Shown here: piece after piece, positions 7,107 to 8,183 of the stretch
How positions within the stretch are numbered: position 1 is the first letter of the stretch
Layout of the letters: every line of letters starts with the position of its first letter
Source: Desulfobacteraceae bacterium
GTDB lineage: Bacteria; Desulfobacterota; Desulfobacteria; Desulfobacterales; Desulfobacteraceae
Assembly (NCBI GenBank): GCA_015486915.1
Contig: WFQS01000680.1
Span: 1-8,183, forward strand
Length of the DNA: 8,183 bases
Direction: 5' to 3'
The notes under the pieces: generated by a model
Seen by the model: the letters and a program-made list of their open reading frames with translations, nothing else
Database searches by the model: none
What the model was told of the DNA's origin: nothing
Translations under genes and position numbers: made by a program

Positions 7107-8144
7107 ATGAAAGTCAGATTTTTTTTTATAATTATCGTTTGTGTGTTTGTATTAACATTTAATGCATTTGCAGGTTCTCAAAGCTATGTCAGGATTTCCG
7201 GAATCGTGGAACATCCTTTAAAACTTGATTTAAATGATCTTGCGCAATTCCAGTCTGTACAGGTCCAGCTTGACGAAGTCACCCGGGACGGCCGGTACAA
7301 CGGAGTGTTCCGTTATCGGGGGGTTCCACTAAAAACACTTCTGGAAATTGCCTCCATAAAAAAGGTAAATACTGATTTTTCAAAAAATGTTGATCTTGCA
7401 GTCATTGTGACTGATAATAATGGTAAGGCAATTGTCCTTTCCTGGGGTGAAATTTTTTATCAAAACCCTGCAGATATAATTGTTGCCGCCTTTGCAAATC
7501 CGATAATTCCCCATCATAGTTGTAAAATCTGCCACGCCCCCGGGGTGTATAAATCACGACTTGCAAAGCTTCACAGAAAAATTGTGTTTCCAAAGCTTGT
7601 TATAAGTGAAGATAGATTTTCAGACCGGTCTTTAGATGGTATTAAGTCCATTGAAGTCATTGATCTTCATCCAAGGGTTGTAAAAGAAAAACAGACACTG
7701 CTTTTTTCTCCGGTATTAACAATTACCGGTGCGGTGAAAAAGCCTTTGATTCTTAGGAGTTTGTCATCATACAGGCATATTGGGCTCAAGGCAAAAATGA
7801 TCGGTGAGGGAAAAGGGTATCATGGAATTGTAGATTTTAAGGGTGTTCCATTGAAGTCGCTTTTTGAAGATGCCGGCTTAAATTATAATTTAAAAACCGT
7901 GTTTATGGTCTCAGCACCGGATGGGTACCGCGCTCTTTTCTCCTATGGTGAACTATTTTTAAATTATAAAGGCGATAGTATGATTATTGCAGACCGTATG
8001 GATAATCATCCCATAAAAAAAGGTGGCAGATTTTTTCTCATTCAGCCCGCTGATCTCATGGCGGACAGAGATGTACAATCGGTTCGTAAAATTGAGGTTA
8101 TTCAGGTTGTAAAACCGCAAAAAATAAAAAGACAAAATTCTTGA
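7107..8144 (+). CDS. Exported tandem molybdopterin-domain-like (SUOX fold) protein with CxxCH insertion
   Basis: A 345-residue periplasmic protein with a signal peptide (1-22, cleavage after A-F-A before Gly23). Two homologous halves follow, at about 28-190 and 204-336. Each shows the sulfite-oxidase-type pattern: [VL]xI[ST]GxVxxPLxL, then F[RK]GVPLKxL (69-78 and 244-253), then a D.G/DGY strand with SWGEIF or SYGELF, and an IxxIEV strand at the end. The halves differ at one place: the first has an extra stretch PHHSCKICHAPGVYKSRLAK (about 135-154) with C139, C142 and H143, a c-type haem attachment motif. Apart from C12 in the signal peptide these are the only cysteines, so the cysteine that binds molybdenum in true sulfite oxidases is absent from both halves. 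It is probably a ligand-, haem- or metal-binding protein and not a molybdoenzyme. ATG 7107 has GGGAG ten bases upstream. It lies in its own transcription unit after the TonB-receptor operon. Confidence 0.85.
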   Translation: MKVRFFFIIIVCVFVLTFNAFAGSQSYVRISGIVEHPLKLDLNDLAQFQSVQVQLDEVTRDGRYNGVFRYRGVPLKTLLEIASIKKVNTDFSKNVDLAVIVTDNNGKAIVLSWGEIFYQNPADIIVAAFANPIIPHHSCKICHAPGVYKSRLAKLHRKIVFPKLVISEDRFSDRSLDGIKSIEVIDLHPRVVKEKQTLLFSPVLTITGAVKKPLILRSLSSYRHIGLKAKMIGEGKGYHGIVDFKGVPLKSLFEDAGLNYNLKTVFMVSAPDGYRALFSYGELFLNYKGDSMIIADRMDNHPIKKGGRFFLIQPADLMADRDVQSVRKIEVIQVVKPQKIKRQNS

Positions 8145-8170
8145 CAGTCTGCTGAATGCACAAGTATAAA
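8141..8170 (+). promoter_or_regulatory. Near-consensus sigma70 promoter for a gene beyond the window
   Basis: A perfect TTGACA (8141-8146) is followed after 18 bases by TATAAA (8165-8170). The -35 overlaps the TGA stop of the CxxCH protein gene. Transcription would start near 8177 and leave the window. A separate unit downstream is implied. Confidence 0.55.
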
Positions 8171-8183
8171 TTGGTTCTGCTTA

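Overview
The window looks like chromosomal DNA of an AT-rich, probably anaerobic Gram-negative bacterium. An outer-membrane TonB-dependent receptor and two exported proteins establish the Gram-negative envelope. System II (ResB/ResC-type) haem-handling proteins together with a CxxCH protein would suit a Desulfobacterota-like (deltaproteobacterial) host, but that placement is inference from gene content and composition only.

Layout. Positions 1-2489 (minus strand) hold nearly all of an alpha-glucan (glycogen/maltodextrin) phosphorylase, intact but running off the left edge with only its last residues missing. Positions 2490-2862 are a divergent AT-rich intergenic region with a candidate glgP promoter, two hairpins and a palindrome. 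Positions 2863-4568 (plus) encode two small membrane proteins, a CcsA/ResC-like protein and a ResB-like protein, coupled by a TTGA stop/start overlap. After a 110-base gap that folds into hairpins comes a 698-residue TonB-dependent outer-membrane receptor (4679-6775), followed by a likely intrinsic terminator (6799-6818). A 331-base gap then carries four back-to-back inverted repeats (7000-7063), which form the possible leader of the last gene. That gene (7107-8144) encodes a secreted protein with two tandem sulfite-oxidase-type molybdopterin-domain folds that lack the cofactor cysteine; the first has a CxxCH haem-attachment-like insertion. A near-consensus sigma70 promoter overlaps its stop codon and points out of the window.

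How the genes may work together. The ResC-like/ResB-like/TonB-receptor genes form a probable operon, and the CxxCH protein sits directly downstream in its own unit. The most interesting reading is a compact haem- or metal-related envelope system: an outer-membrane importer, a miniature divergent System II haem-handling pair in the inner membrane, and a periplasmic CxxCH protein that could be the client or the ligand-binding partner. The individual family assignments are well supported; the functional link is inference. The glycogen phosphorylase is divergent and probably unrelated to this system.
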